Shown piece by piece: positions 16,650-25,379 of a stretch of DNA of 64,000 bases (positions are counted from its first letter, which is position 1; the number at the start of each line of letters is the position of its first letter). This stretch comes from Nocardia sp. BMG111209 (GTDB lineage: Bacteria > Actinomycetota > Actinomycetes > Mycobacteriales > Mycobacteriaceae): contig NZ_KB907307.1 in assembly GCF_000381925.1 (NCBI RefSeq), forward strand, positions 1,674,001 to 1,738,000, written 5' to 3'. Below the pieces are notes generated by a model. It was not told where the DNA came from and did no database searches. It saw only the letters and a program-made list of their open reading frames with translations. The position numbers and the translations under genes are program-made.

Positions 16650-16889
16650 ATGACCGACCCGGTGCACGGAATGACCGGTACGCTCACATCGCCGATCCGT
16701 GGCGCAGGAATGCTCGGGGAGGTCCTGGTCGCGATCCGAGGGGGAACAGAAATCTACATCGCACGATCCGACGAGCCGCTGGCCGCCGGCACCACCGTCC
16801 TGGTGGTACAGGTGAACCCGGGCCGCATCCTCGACGTAGTGCCCTGGATACCCCTCGACACCGGCTCGGGTGCGGAAACAACAAGGTAA
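16650..16889 (+). CDS. NfeD-like OB-fold small protein
   Basis: A 79-residue protein matching the soluble C-terminal OB-fold part of NfeD family proteins: GMLGEVLVAIRGG, EIYIARSDEPLAAGTTVLVV, then GRILDVVPW. It lacks a protease or membrane domain. NfeD proteins work with SPFH/flotillin partners in membrane microdomains, and exactly such a gene follows 28 bases downstream. The start ATG 16650 follows caaggag. Function beyond partnering the SPFH protein is not evident. Confidence 0.82.
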   Translation: MTDPVHGMTGTLTSPIRGAGMLGEVLVAIRGGTEIYIARSDEPLAAGTTVLVVQVNPGRILDVVPWIPLDTGSGAETTR

Positions 16890-16917
16890 CAAACAGAATA
16901 ACAAGGAGACAGACATC

Positions 16918-18018
16918 GTGCTGGGCTACCACGTGCCCGAGCCCGACGAGGCCATGCTGGTCAGCGGCGGCCGCGCGCGGGACAATGCACCGTTTCGGGT
17001 CGTCATCGGCCGCGGCACCTGGGTCATGCCGCTGTTCCGAAAGGTCAGATATTTGTCGCTGGCCATGTTCGAAGCAGAAATCGGCGAACGCTGCGTCACC
17101 AAACAGGCCGTGCAACTCGACGTCCGGGCCGTCATCGCCTTCAAGGTCGCCAACGACACCGTCTCGATCGTCAATGCCGCACAACGGTTCCTGTCCGAAC
17201 AGGAACGGGAGATGTCGGTACTCACCGGCCGCATCTTCTCCGGCCATCTGCGATCGATCGTCGGCTCCATGACCGTCGAGGAGATCATCCGCGAACGCCA
17301 GAAACTCGCCGACGAGGTCCTCGTCGCCTCCAAGGTCGAAATGAGCAATATCGGCCTGTGGGTCGACTCGTTCCAGATCCAGTCCATCGACGACGGCAAC
17401 CTCGGCTACATCACCGCCCTCGCCGCCCCGCACAACGCCGCGGTCCAGCGCGACGCGCAGATCGCCCAGGCCGCCGCCGCACAGGAATCCGCTGCCGCCG
17501 AACAGGAATCACTGCGCAAACGCGCGGAATACCAACGGCAGACCGCGATCCTGCAGGCCGAATACCAGCGCGATATCGACAAGGCGAAAGCCGAAGCGGC
17601 ACAAGCCGGTCCGCTCGCCGAGGCGATCGCGCTGCAGGAGGTGCTCACCGCCCAGGCCGAACGCGCCCGCAAACAGGCCACACTGCGCGAACAGCAGCTG
17701 CAGACCGAGGTCGTCAAACCCGCCGAGGCCGAGGCCGAACGGGTCCGCATCCTCGCCCAGGCCGAGGCCGACCGCACCCGCATCCAGGCCGAGGCCGCCG
17801 CCTCCAACAACCGGATCGCCCTGGACCAGTTGCTGATCGAGCAACTGCCCGAGATCGTGAAACAGGCCGCCGGCGGGTTGTCCGGCGCCAACCTCACCGT
17901 CCTCAACGGTCCCGACGGCGTCGGCGAGATCATCAACGGGATGGTGGGCCAGGGACTCACCGTGTTCAATTCGTTGCAGAAGGCACTTGCCCCGGTCGCC
18001 GATCACGACGCCGGATAA
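16918..18018 (+). CDS. SPFH/flotillin-like membrane scaffold protein
   Basis: A 366-residue SPFH-domain protein. Residues 1-190 form the SPFH/PHB domain (MSVLTGRIFSGHLRSIVGS, TVEEIIRERQKLADEV); residues 190-330 are a long Ala/Glu/Gln-rich coiled coil with EAEAER repeats typical of flotillins, and the last 40 residues form a Gly-rich tail. GTG 16918 is preceded at the right distance by aaggag (16903-16908), so I reject an upstream start at 16870 inside the NfeD gene. Flotillins organise lipid domains and help stress adaptation; the pairing with NfeD is the classical operon. Confidence 0.9.
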   Translation: MLGYHVPEPDEAMLVSGGRARDNAPFRVVIGRGTWVMPLFRKVRYLSLAMFEAEIGERCVTKQAVQLDVRAVIAFKVANDTVSIVNAAQRFLSEQEREMSVLTGRIFSGHLRSIVGSMTVEEIIRERQKLADEVLVASKVEMSNIGLWVDSFQIQSIDDGNLGYITALAAPHNAAVQRDAQIAQAAAAQESAAAEQESLRKRAEYQRQTAILQAEYQRDIDKAKAEAAQAGPLAEAIALQEVLTAQAERARKQATLREQQLQTEVVKPAEAEAERVRILAQAEADRTRIQAEAAASNNRIALDQLLIEQLPEIVKQAAGGLSGANLTVLNGPDGVGEIINGMVGQGLTVFNSLQKALAPVADHDAG

Positions 18019-18055
18019 AGTGCTGACAAGGGACGGCTACGAGGAGCAGGTGTAG

Positions 18056-18451
18056 GTGGCTATCGGGAAATTGGTGTCCTTCGATAGTTCGCGGGGGTTC
18101 GGATTCATCCGCCCGGACGACGGCGGGCCCGACGTGTTCGTACATGTGAACGACATCGGACTGGACGAGGACGAGTTGCGGCAGGGCCGGGTGTTCGAAT
18201 TCGAGGTGACCGAGGGCGACCGCGGCCCCAAGGCGGTCAACCTCACACTGGCCGCGGGACAGCCACCACCGGCGCCGCGGCACAACCGCGGTCGCGAACG
18301 CACCGCCGGTCAGCTCACCACCGCCGAGCACAAAAGGCTCATCACCGAATTGTTGCTCGACGCCAGCCCCGCCCTCACCGCCGGGGAAATACTCACCATC
18401 CGGGACCGGCTGACGGCATTCGCCGACCAGCACGGCTGGCTGGAGAATTAA
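18056..18451 (+). CDS. Cold-shock-domain protein with C-terminal extension
   Basis: A 131-residue protein. Residues 1-65 are a cold-shock domain with RNP1 as GFGFI and RNP2 as DVFVHV, binding single-stranded RNA or DNA. The remaining 65 residues form an unrelated helical tail (TAEHKRLITELLLDASPAL) not found in the 67-residue CspA type. Start GTG 18056 follows gaggag with 9 bases spacing. It lies 37 bp after the SPFH gene and may be cotranscribed. Confidence 0.88.
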   Translation: MAIGKLVSFDSSRGFGFIRPDDGGPDVFVHVNDIGLDEDELRQGRVFEFEVTEGDRGPKAVNLTLAAGQPPPAPRHNRGRERTAGQLTTAEHKRLITELLLDASPALTAGEILTIRDRLTAFADQHGWLEN

Positions 18452-18580
18452 CCGGGGATACGATCTCGGTCGGACGCCGCGGGCGATGAATCTCTCCCGC
18501 CCGCGTCGTCTGCCGTGTGTGCCGCGAACAACACGGCCCGCACCGCAGCCGCTACGCGGAATCGACCCGAGGAGGATCGC

Positions 18581-19663
18581 GTGGACCTGCCCGTCATGCC
18601 ACCGGTGAAACCGATGCTGGCGAAATCGGCATCGGAACTGCCACACGACCCGGAGCTCTACTACGAGCCGAAATGGGACGGCTTCCGCTGCATCGTCTTC
18701 CGCGACGGCCCCGAGATCGAACTCGGCTCCCGCAACGACCGCCCCCTCACCCGCTACTTCCCCGAACTGGTCGAGCTGCTCGCCACCGCCCTGCCGCCGA
18801 AATGCGTCGTCGACGGCGAGATCGTCCTCGTCACCGACCGCGGCCTCGACTTCGACACCCTGCAGAACCGCCTGCACCCCGCCGCCTCCCGGGTGAACAA
18901 ACTCGCCGCCGAGACCCCCGCCAGCTTCGTCGCCTTCGACCTGCTCGCCCTCGGCGACCGCGACCTCACCGAGCAGCCGTTCCACGAACGCCGCCGCATC
19001 CTCGAAACCCTGCTCGAATCCAGCCCCGGCCGCACCCACCTCACCCCGATCACCTCCGATCCCGCCACCGCCCGCGACTGGTTCACCCGCTTCGAGGGCG
19101 CCGGCTTCGACGGCGTCATGGTCAAGGCCAAGGACCTGCCCTACCTGCAGGACAAACGCGCGATGATCAAGGTCAAACACGAACGCACCGCCGACTGCGT
19201 GATCGCCGGATTCCGCTGGCACAAGGACGGCGAAGGCATCGGCTCCCTGCTGCTGGGCCTGTTCGACGAGGACGGCCGCCTGCACCACGTCGGCGTCGCC
19301 GCCAGCTTCACCGCCGCCCGCCGCAAGGAACTGGTCACCGAACTGGAACCCCTGCGCACCGGAGCCCTCGACGACCACCCCTGGCGCGAATGGGCCGACG
19401 CCGCCGCCGCAGCCCGCGCCGACGGCCGCATGCCCGGCGGCATCAGCCGCTGGACCGGCACCAAGGACCTGTCCTGGGAACCCCTGCGCCCCGAACTGGT
19501 CGCCGAGGTCCGCTACGAACACGTCCAGGCCGGCCGATTACGCCACGGGGGCCGGCTGGTCCGCTTCCGCGACGACCGCACCCCCGAATCCTGCACCTAC
19601 GCCCAACTCGACGAGGTCGCCCCCGCCGAACTCGCCGACATCTTCGCCGAGGCCGCCCGATGA
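18581..19663 (+). CDS. ligC: ATP-dependent DNA ligase LigC
   Basis: A 360-residue ATP-dependent DNA ligase. The adenylated lysine is K31 in EPKWDGFR (motif I); DGEIVL (motif III), FDLLALGDRDL, GVMVK (motif IV) and MIKVKH (motif V) follow in order, then an OB domain to the end. Length matches the mycobacterial LigC (about 358 residues). GTG 18581, with cgaggagg just before it, is preferred to an upstream ATG at 18515. Its stop overlaps the PrimPol start (ATGA), the arrangement of ligC1 with its polymerase partner in mycobacteria. Known role of LigC-PrimPolC: gap filling and sealing in base-excision repair rather than main NHEJ. Confidence 0.93.
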   Translation: MDLPVMPPVKPMLAKSASELPHDPELYYEPKWDGFRCIVFRDGPEIELGSRNDRPLTRYFPELVELLATALPPKCVVDGEIVLVTDRGLDFDTLQNRLHPAASRVNKLAAETPASFVAFDLLALGDRDLTEQPFHERRRILETLLESSPGRTHLTPITSDPATARDWFTRFEGAGFDGVMVKAKDLPYLQDKRAMIKVKHERTADCVIAGFRWHKDGEGIGSLLLGLFDEDGRLHHVGVAASFTAARRKELVTELEPLRTGALDDHPWREWADAAAAARADGRMPGGISRWTGTKDLSWEPLRPELVAEVRYEHVQAGRLRHGGRLVRFRDDRTPESCTYAQLDEVAPAELADIFAEAAR

Positions 19664-20721
19664 GCAGCGAGAAGATCGACCTCGACGTCGACGGCCGCAC
19701 CGTCACCATCAGCAACCCCGGCAAGATCTACTTCGGCACCCGCGGCGAGACCAAACTCGACCTCGTCCGCTACTACCAGGCCGTCGCCGAACCCCTGCTG
19801 CGCACCACCCGCGACCGCCCGGTCCTGCTCGAGCGCTACCCCGACGGCGCCGGCGGCAAATCCTGGTTCCAGAAACGCGTCCCGAAATCGGTCCCCGACT
19901 GGCTGCAGACCACCGTCGTCTCCACCCCCAACGGCACCACCAGCGACGCCCTCGTCGCCGCCGACCTCGCCCACCTGCTGTGGGCAGTCAACCTGGGCTG
20001 CTTGGGATTCCACGTCTGGCCCACCCACGCCGGCGCCGACGCCGAGAGCACCGCGCCACCGGTCCACGACGCCACCGGCGCGCTGCTGCCACCCACCGGC
20101 GTCACCGACGAACTGCGCATCGACCTCGACCCCTCACCCGGCATCGACTTCGACGACCTGCGCGCCGCCGCCCGCGCCACCCGCGACCTGTGCCGCGACC
20201 TCGGCATCGACGTCCGGGTGAAGACCTCCGGCTCCCGCGGCCTGCACCTCTACGCCCTGCTGCAACCACACTGGGACGGCTACCAGGTCCGCGCCGCCGC
20301 GGTCGCCCTCGCCCGCGAACTCGAACGCCGCCACCCCGACACCATCACCGCCGCCTGGTGGAAGGAGGAACGCGGCCGCCGCGTCTTCGTCGACTACAAC
20401 CAGAACGCACCCCACCGCACCGTCTTCGGCGCCTGGTGCGTCCGCCCCAAAGCCGGCGGCCAGGTCTCCACCCCGGTCGCCTGGGACGACCTCGACGCCA
20501 TCGACCCCGGCGACCTCACCCTCGCCACCGTCCCCGACCGCCTCGCCGCCCTCGGCGACCCGTGGGCCGACCGCACCCCGCAATCACTGGAACCGCTGCT
20601 CGAGATGTCGCGCAAGGACCTCGCCGCGGGCCTCATGGACGCCCCCTGGCCACCGGTCTACCCGAAGATGCCCGACGAACCACCCCGGGTCGCCCCCAGC
20701 CGCGCCCGCAAAGAAGACTGA
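19660..20721 (+). CDS. PrimPolC / LigD-type polymerase domain protein
   Basis: A 353-residue archaeo-eukaryotic primase-superfamily polymerase corresponding to the POL domain of LigD as a free protein. Metal ligands are visible as D154 and D156 in RIDLDPSPG, the third acidic residue as D245 in FVDYNQN, and the nucleotide-binding histidine in SGSRGLH (190-196). It starts within the stop of ligC and is certainly cotranslated with it. By homology it fills short gaps, preferring ribonucleotides, and hands nicks to LigC. A longer open frame starting at 18517 is a GC-driven shadow across ligC and is not used. Confidence 0.92.
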   Translation: MSSEKIDLDVDGRTVTISNPGKIYFGTRGETKLDLVRYYQAVAEPLLRTTRDRPVLLERYPDGAGGKSWFQKRVPKSVPDWLQTTVVSTPNGTTSDALVAADLAHLLWAVNLGCLGFHVWPTHAGADAESTAPPVHDATGALLPPTGVTDELRIDLDPSPGIDFDDLRAAARATRDLCRDLGIDVRVKTSGSRGLHLYALLQPHWDGYQVRAAAVALARELERRHPDTITAAWWKEERGRRVFVDYNQNAPHRTVFGAWCVRPKAGGQVSTPVAWDDLDAIDPGDLTLATVPDRLAALGDPWADRTPQSLEPLLEMSRKDLAAGLMDAPWPPVYPKMPDEPPRVAPSRARKED

Positions 20722-20760
20722 ACCGCCACCACCTGGACTATTGACCGACAAGCCGCCGGG

Positions 20761-20824
20761 AGTAAACTCGTAGTTACACCGGAACACCGGGTCACGCTCC
20801 GAACATCGGCAGAGACGTCTGCCG
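20761..20824. other. Inverted repeats between convergent genes
   Basis: The 232-bp space between the 3' ends of the PrimPol and TetR genes holds two symmetrical elements. AGTAAACTCGTAGTTACA (20761 onward) is built like a TetR-family operator (GTAA...TTAC) though no gene starts beside it. CGGCAGA/TCTGCCG (20807-20813 and 20818-20824, loop gacg) is a perfect hairpin and may be a terminator for the ligC operon. Confidence 0.45.
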
Positions 20825-20953
20825 ACCGTACGAAACGGGATCGCAGGCTCCGGCCAGGCCCCCGGCAAGCCGGACGGACACCGGAACCTCAGCGACGACT
20901 GTGATTCACGGCAACGACCAAGGCTACCGGGGACTGCGCTGTCCGGGCCCCGC

Positions 20954-21640
20954 TCAGCCCACACCGCCACCCGCGAGGCCCTCGATCCGCGGGAACGACT
21001 CTGTGATCAACGCCATCAGCATGTCCACCAGCAGGCCGTGCACCTGCTCCCGGCTCAGACTGCCACGCGAGATCCATTCCCGCCCAGCAGCTTTCACCAA
21101 ACCCCCATAGGCCCGCACCAGACCGCGCAACTGATCGCCGTGCCGGGAATCCTCCAGCCCGACCATCCGCAACATCCGATCCGCGGCCACATCGTCGGCC
21201 TCGTCCAGCATGCGCTGCACCTCCGGATCGTCACCGATCCCCTCGTGCCCGGTCACCTTCACCCAGGTCGAACCGTGCGCGCCGATGGTGTCCAGCAACC
21301 AGGAGACACTCGCCTCCACCCGCTCCCGCATCGACCCCGCGGACACCACCATGGTCTCCTCGCGCGGCAACGTCACCATCCGCCGCACCACCGCCAGATA
21401 CAGATCGCGCTTGTTGCCGAAATAATGATTGATCAGCCCCCGCGCCACCCCGGCCCGATGCGCCAGCTCGGCCGTCGACACCGCCGCGTACGGCCGCTCC
21501 CCGAACATCTCGATCGCGCACTCCAGAATCTGCGCGCGCCGCGCGTCCGGCTCGAGCCGCCGGCGCGCCGGCGGCTCGGCGGCGGGCACCGTGACCACGG
21601 GTGCGGGCCGGGCAGGGGTATCAGAGCGACCGGGCGACAA
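20954..21640 (-). CDS. TetR family regulator cotranscribed with acyl-CoA dehydrogenase
   Basis: A 228-residue TetR protein: HTH at residues about 30-75 (RRAQILECAIEMFGERPYAAVSTAELAHRAGVARGLINHYFGNK compressed over this span) and an effector domain ending EQVHGLLVDMLMALI. Its start at 21640 lies 20 bases inside the end of the acyl-CoA dehydrogenase gene, so the two form an operon. That linkage suggests it responds to an acyl-CoA or lipid ligand and controls the same operon. The ligand is inferred from context only. Confidence 0.87.
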   Translation of the reverse strand: MSPGRSDTPARPAPVVTVPAAEPPARRRLEPDARRAQILECAIEMFGERPYAAVSTAELAHRAGVARGLINHYFGNKRDLYLAVVRRMVTLPREETMVVSAGSMRERVEASVSWLLDTIGAHGSTWVKVTGHEGIGDDPEVQRMLDEADDVAADRMLRMVGLEDSRHGDQLRGLVRAYGGLVKAAGREWISRGSLSREQVHGLLVDMLMALITESFPRIEGLAGGGVG

Positions 21641-22766
21641 GATCCTTCATCACTTCGTTGGAGCCGGCGAGGATACGCAGCACGCGAGCCCCGGTGTACA
21701 GCTGGGAGATCGGGTACTCCGTCATGTATCCATAACCGCCGAACAGTTGCAGACAGCGGTCCACCACGATACCCAATTGATCGGTGAGCCAGTATTTCGC
21801 CATTGCGGCCGTGGGGATGTCGAGTTCGCCGCGCAGATGCCGGACGATCGCATCGTCGAGGAAGGTACGGCTCACCCGCGCGATCGTCGCGCACTCCGCG
21901 AGCTCGAACCGGGTGTTCTGCATCGCGAACAACGGCTTACCGAAGGCCTGCCGCCCCTTGGTGTACTCGACGGTCAGCGCGACGGCCTTCTCCATCATGC
22001 CCACCGCCATGATCGCCGTCACCAGCCGCTCCTGGGCCAGCATCTGCATCATCTGATAGAAGCCCCGGCCCTCGGCCTCGCCGAGCAGATTCGACGCCGG
22101 CACCCGCAGCCCGTCGAAGAACAACTCCGCGGTGTCCTGCCCCTTGCCACCGATCTTCGACAGGATCCGGCCGCGGGTGAAACCCGGTGTGCCGTCACCG
22201 ACTTCGGCGAAGATCAGCGACACCCCCGCCGCACCCTGCGTGGGATCGGTCTTGGCCGCGATGATGATGCCGTCGCACAACCAGCCGTTGGAGATGAAGA
22301 TCTTCGACCCGGTGATCACGTACTCGTCACCCTCGCGGACCGCGCGGGTGGCGATGTTCTGCAGATCCGACCCGGTACCCGGCTCCGTCATCCCGATCGA
22401 CAGCACCATCGCACCGCTCGCCGCCTGCGGCAACACCCGCCGCTTCAGCTCGTCGGACCCGAAGTGGTACAGGTACGGCGCGATGATCGAGGAGTGCACG
22501 GGCATGCCCAGCGCCCCGTCACCGGCGTTGACCTGCTCCTCCACGATCGCCGCCTCGTGCGCGAAACTGCCACCGCCACCGCCGAATTCGGCCGGGATCG
22601 CCGCACACAACAGACCCAGTTCCCCCGCGCGCCGGTAGAGCGCCCGATCCGGATGGCCCTGTTCGACGAACCGATCCTCGTGCGGGACGACCTCCTTCTC
22701 GAAGAACGTCCGCGCCAGGTCCCGGACGGCCTCGACCTCGTCGTCGCTCCATGCGGCGCGCGCCAT
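21621..22766 (-). CDS. Acyl-CoA dehydrogenase (FadE type)
   Basis: A 381-residue flavoprotein of the acyl-CoA dehydrogenase family, catalysing alpha,beta-desaturation of acyl-CoA with electron transfer to ETF. The signature MTEPGTGSDLQNI and FAD-binding QLFGGYGYM are intact; the catalytic base position near the C-terminus reads GSNEVMK, with the Glu of long/medium-chain members. ATG 22766 follows gagaggtgg at proper spacing; an earlier frame start at 22844 is less likely. Downstream it overlaps its TetR gene. It sits 85 bp after another TetR gene on the same strand. Confidence 0.92.
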   Translation of the reverse strand: MARAAWSDDEVEAVRDLARTFFEKEVVPHEDRFVEQGHPDRALYRRAGELGLLCAAIPAEFGGGGGSFAHEAAIVEEQVNAGDGALGMPVHSSIIAPYLYHFGSDELKRRVLPQAASGAMVLSIGMTEPGTGSDLQNIATRAVREGDEYVITGSKIFISNGWLCDGIIIAAKTDPTQGAAGVSLIFAEVGDGTPGFTRGRILSKIGGKGQDTAELFFDGLRVPASNLLGEAEGRGFYQMMQMLAQERLVTAIMAVGMMEKAVALTVEYTKGRQAFGKPLFAMQNTRFELAECATIARVSRTFLDDAIVRHLRGELDIPTAAMAKYWLTDQLGIVVDRCLQLFGGYGYMTEYPISQLYTGARVLRILAGSNEVMKDLVARSL

Positions 22767-22851
22767 CGCTGTACCACCTCTCGCACCGGCCCGATACCGG
22801 TCATCCGGCACCAGCCTGTACCGCTGTTGGCGGGATGTCAACAAGACGTCG

Positions 22852-23544
22852 TCAGTCCTCGTCGCGAGCGCGATTCACCTCCGCCAGGGTCGCGAAGATC
22901 GGCACCCGCGGATCCGCCACGACCCCCTGCCGCCGCAGGAAACCGTCGATCAGTCCCCACACCAGTTCCGTTGCCTGACCGACGAACTCGTCCACCGAAT
23001 GCTCCGGCCGCGCCAGCCACAGATCGGTCACCGCCAGCACCACACCGACCACCGCGCGCGCCAGATAATCGACCCCGGCGCTCTCGATCGCCACCGCCTC
23101 CGCCACCGCCCGCGCCAGCTTCTCGAACCGCCGCGCCACATCCCGGCCGAGCTCGAACTGCAGCACCGAACCGTCCGCCCCGGCCGGCACCGGCGTCTGC
23201 GCGAGGAACCGGAACACGTTGGGGTGAGCCAGAATTCCCGACGCGTACCCGCCCAGCACCCGCTGCAACGCGGCCCGCGGGGGTTGCAGCAGCACCGTCA
23301 TGTCCTCACCGGTGGCGGCAAACGCGTTGCGCGACACCCGTTCCGCGATTCCGGTGTACAGATCGGCCTTGTCCGCGAACTGCCGATACAGCCGCGGCTT
23401 GGTGATACCCGCCTCGCGCGCGATGTCGTCCATACTCGGCCGCGGGCCGGCACGGTCGATCACCCGCACGGCGGCGTCGACGATCTCGTCGCGGGTGATC
23501 CGGGGCGTTCCGGACCGAGTGGTGGGCACGATGTTCGACTCCAT
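22852..23544 (-). CDS. TetR family regulator, divergent from zinc-ribbon SDR
   Basis: A 230-residue regulator with a TetR HTH (TRDEIVDAAVRVIDRAG, SMDDIAREAGITKPRLYRQFADK) and a helical ligand domain. ATG 23544 (MESNIVPTTRSG) gives the standard leader; more upstream starts would run through the two palindromes described below. It faces an SDR-type gene across 375 bp and lies upstream of the acyl-CoA dehydrogenase operon, so it could control either. Confidence 0.88.
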   Translation of the reverse strand: MESNIVPTTRSGTPRITRDEIVDAAVRVIDRAGPRPSMDDIAREAGITKPRLYRQFADKADLYTGIAERVSRNAFAATGEDMTVLLQPPRAALQRVLGGYASGILAHPNVFRFLAQTPVPAGADGSVLQFELGRDVARRFEKLARAVAEAVAIESAGVDYLARAVVGVVLAVTDLWLARPEHSVDEFVGQATELVWGLIDGFLRRQGVVADPRVPIFATLAEVNRARDED

Positions 23545-23574
23545 GAATACGTCAATAATTCCCGGCGGAAGCAT

Positions 23575-23595
23575 ATACGTACCCCCGGTACGTAT
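23575..23595. promoter_or_regulatory. Perfect 9-bp palindrome, TetR operator 1
   Basis: ATACGTACC and GGTACGTAT flank the 3-base spacer CCC with no mismatch. It lies 31 bp before the TetR start at 23544, where an autoregulatory operator is expected. The core ACGTACC-N3-GGTACG recurs at 23715. Confidence 0.75.
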
Positions 23596-23714
23596 CACGG
23601 CGATGGCAGATTTCCGACCGTCCCCGCCGGCCATACACCCATGCCGCCATATGTGAGCGACCGCATAGCGCGAAATTTGCCGATACCGGGCTGCGAAACC
23701 GCCGGTATCGACTA

Positions 23715-23731
23715 ACGTACCGGCGGTACGA
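23715..23731. promoter_or_regulatory. Second copy of the palindrome, TetR operator 2
   Basis: ACGTACC-GGC-GGTACGA has the same arms and 3-base spacing as the site at 23575-23595, 140 bp away and closer to the divergent SDR gene. Two copies of one rare palindrome in one intergenic region argue for one regulator controlling both directions. Confidence 0.72.
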
Positions 23732-23918
23732 CTCGGCGCGAACCGCGGCCCAACCGCCTCCGTCCGGTCGCGCGCACACCGCGCGCAGGGCTCGAAGGCC
23801 GAGGGGTCGGGCCCTGCGCGGTGGGTGCGCGGCAACCGTGTGCCGGACCACACCACCGGCGATGCGACAATGGTGCGAACCCGTATCCGTCTCGCACGAA
23901 GGATTGACCCGCAACACG

Positions 23919-25379
23919 ATGGCCGAACACCACTCGATCACGAGCGACACCGCTGTGCCGGCCATCGATCCCCACGAGCTCGCCGTCTGCCTGCGCGTGC
24001 TCGACCAGGCCGGGCAACTCGACAAGGAACATCCCGACTCCCTCGCCGTGCAGCGCGCCGTCGGACACATGTTCAAGACGTTGAAGCGCCGCCGCCGGAT
24101 CGAATCCCGCGACCGGATCGCCGCCGCCGACCGGGCCGTACTCGCCGCCACCGCGACCGCCTCCCCGAACCGCATCGACGACGAGACCGCGGGCGTCCCG
24201 ATCTCGTCGGCCACCGAGGACGGCAGCGCGGGCACCTTCCTCCGCGCGCGGCCCTGCTACATGTGCAAGCAGCGCTACACCCGGGTCGACGCCTTCTACC
24301 ACCAGCTGTGCCCCGACTGCGCCGCCAAGAGCCACGCCAAACGCGACGCGCGCACCGACCTCACCGGCCGGCGCGCCCTGCTCACCGGCGGCCGCGCCAA
24401 GATCGGCATGTACATCGCGCTGCGGCTGCTGCGCGACGGCGCCCACACCACCATCACCACCCGATTCCCCAACGACGCGATCCGCCGGTTCAAGGCGCAA
24501 CCCGACAGCGCCGACTGGATCCACCGGCTCCGGATCGTCGGCATCGACCTGCGCGATCCGGCCCAGGTGGTCGCCCTCGCCGACGACGTCGCCGCCCAGG
24601 GCCCGCTCGACATCCTGATCAACAACGCCGCCCAGACCGTCCGGCGCTCGGCCGGGGCCTACAGCGCGCTCGCCGACGCCGAATCCGGCCCGCTGCCCGC
24701 AGGCGTCCTGCCCGAGAGTCTGAACTTCGGCAAGACCACCCAGGCCCACCCGACGGCACTCACCGCCTCGCTGACCCCGACCCTGTCCGCCGCCGCGATC
24801 ACCGAACTCGCCCTCGTCGCCGGATCCGCCACCCCGCAACGCATCTCCGCCGGCATCGCGATCGACGCCGGCGGCCTGGTGCCCGACCTCGCGCACACCA
24901 ACAGCTGGGTCCAGACCGTCGCCGAGGTCGACCCGACCGAACTGCTCGAAGTGCAGCTGTGCAACTCGGTCGCGCCGTTCATCCTCGTCTCGCGACTGCG
25001 ACCGGCGATGGCCGCCGCACCCGCCCGCCGCAAGTACGTGGTCAACGTCTCCGCGATGGAAGGCGTGTTCAGCCGCGGCTACAAGGGCCCCGGCCACCCG
25101 CACACCAACATGGCCAAGGCCGCGCTCAACATGCTCACCCGCACCAGCGCGCTCGACATGTACGAGAACGACCGCATCCTGATGACCGCCGTCGACACCG
25201 GCTGGATCACCGATGAGCGGCCGCACTACACCAAGCTCCGCCTGGCCGACGAGGGCTTCCACGCCCCGCTCGACCTGGTCGACGGCGCGGCTCGCGTCTA
25301 CGACCCCATCGTCCGCGGCGAGGACGGCGACGACCTCTACGGCTGCTTCCTCAAGGACTACGAACCCGCCAACTGGTGA
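23919..25379 (+). CDS. Zinc-ribbon SDR-fold protein lacking the catalytic Tyr
   Basis: A 486-residue protein. Residues about 1-105 are helical; C113/C116 and C131/C134 (CYMC, CPDC) form a zinc ribbon; from residue 150 an NAD(P)-binding Rossmann fold of the short-chain dehydrogenase family begins (LLTGGRAKIGMYIALRLL, later NNAAQT and VNVSAMEG). The active-site lysine is kept (K400 in NMAKAAL), but the Tyr normally four residues before it is Thr396. A long insertion (about residues 250-330) separates the two halves. I chose ATG 23919. It is divergent from a TetR gene with paired operators. Whether it is still an oxidoreductase or a nucleotide-sensing scaffold is open. Confidence 0.82.
   Translation: MAEHHSITSDTAVPAIDPHELAVCLRVLDQAGQLDKEHPDSLAVQRAVGHMFKTLKRRRRIESRDRIAAADRAVLAATATASPNRIDDETAGVPISSATEDGSAGTFLRARPCYMCKQRYTRVDAFYHQLCPDCAAKSHAKRDARTDLTGRRALLTGGRAKIGMYIALRLLRDGAHTTITTRFPNDAIRRFKAQPDSADWIHRLRIVGIDLRDPAQVVALADDVAAQGPLDILINNAAQTVRRSAGAYSALADAESGPLPAGVLPESLNFGKTTQAHPTALTASLTPTLSAAAITELALVAGSATPQRISAGIAIDAGGLVPDLAHTNSWVQTVAEVDPTELLEVQLCNSVAPFILVSRLRPAMAAAPARRKYVVNVSAMEGVFSRGYKGPGHPHTNMAKAALNMLTRTSALDMYENDRILMTAVDTGWITDERPHYTKLRLADEGFHAPLDLVDGAARVYDPIVRGEDGDDLYGCFLKDYEPANW

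Noticed and set aside
18517..20721. A 734-codon open frame spanning ligC and the PrimPol gene
   Set aside because: Its first 380 codons are Arg/Pro-rich antithetical-frame noise over ligC; only the part from 19660 encodes the polymerase.
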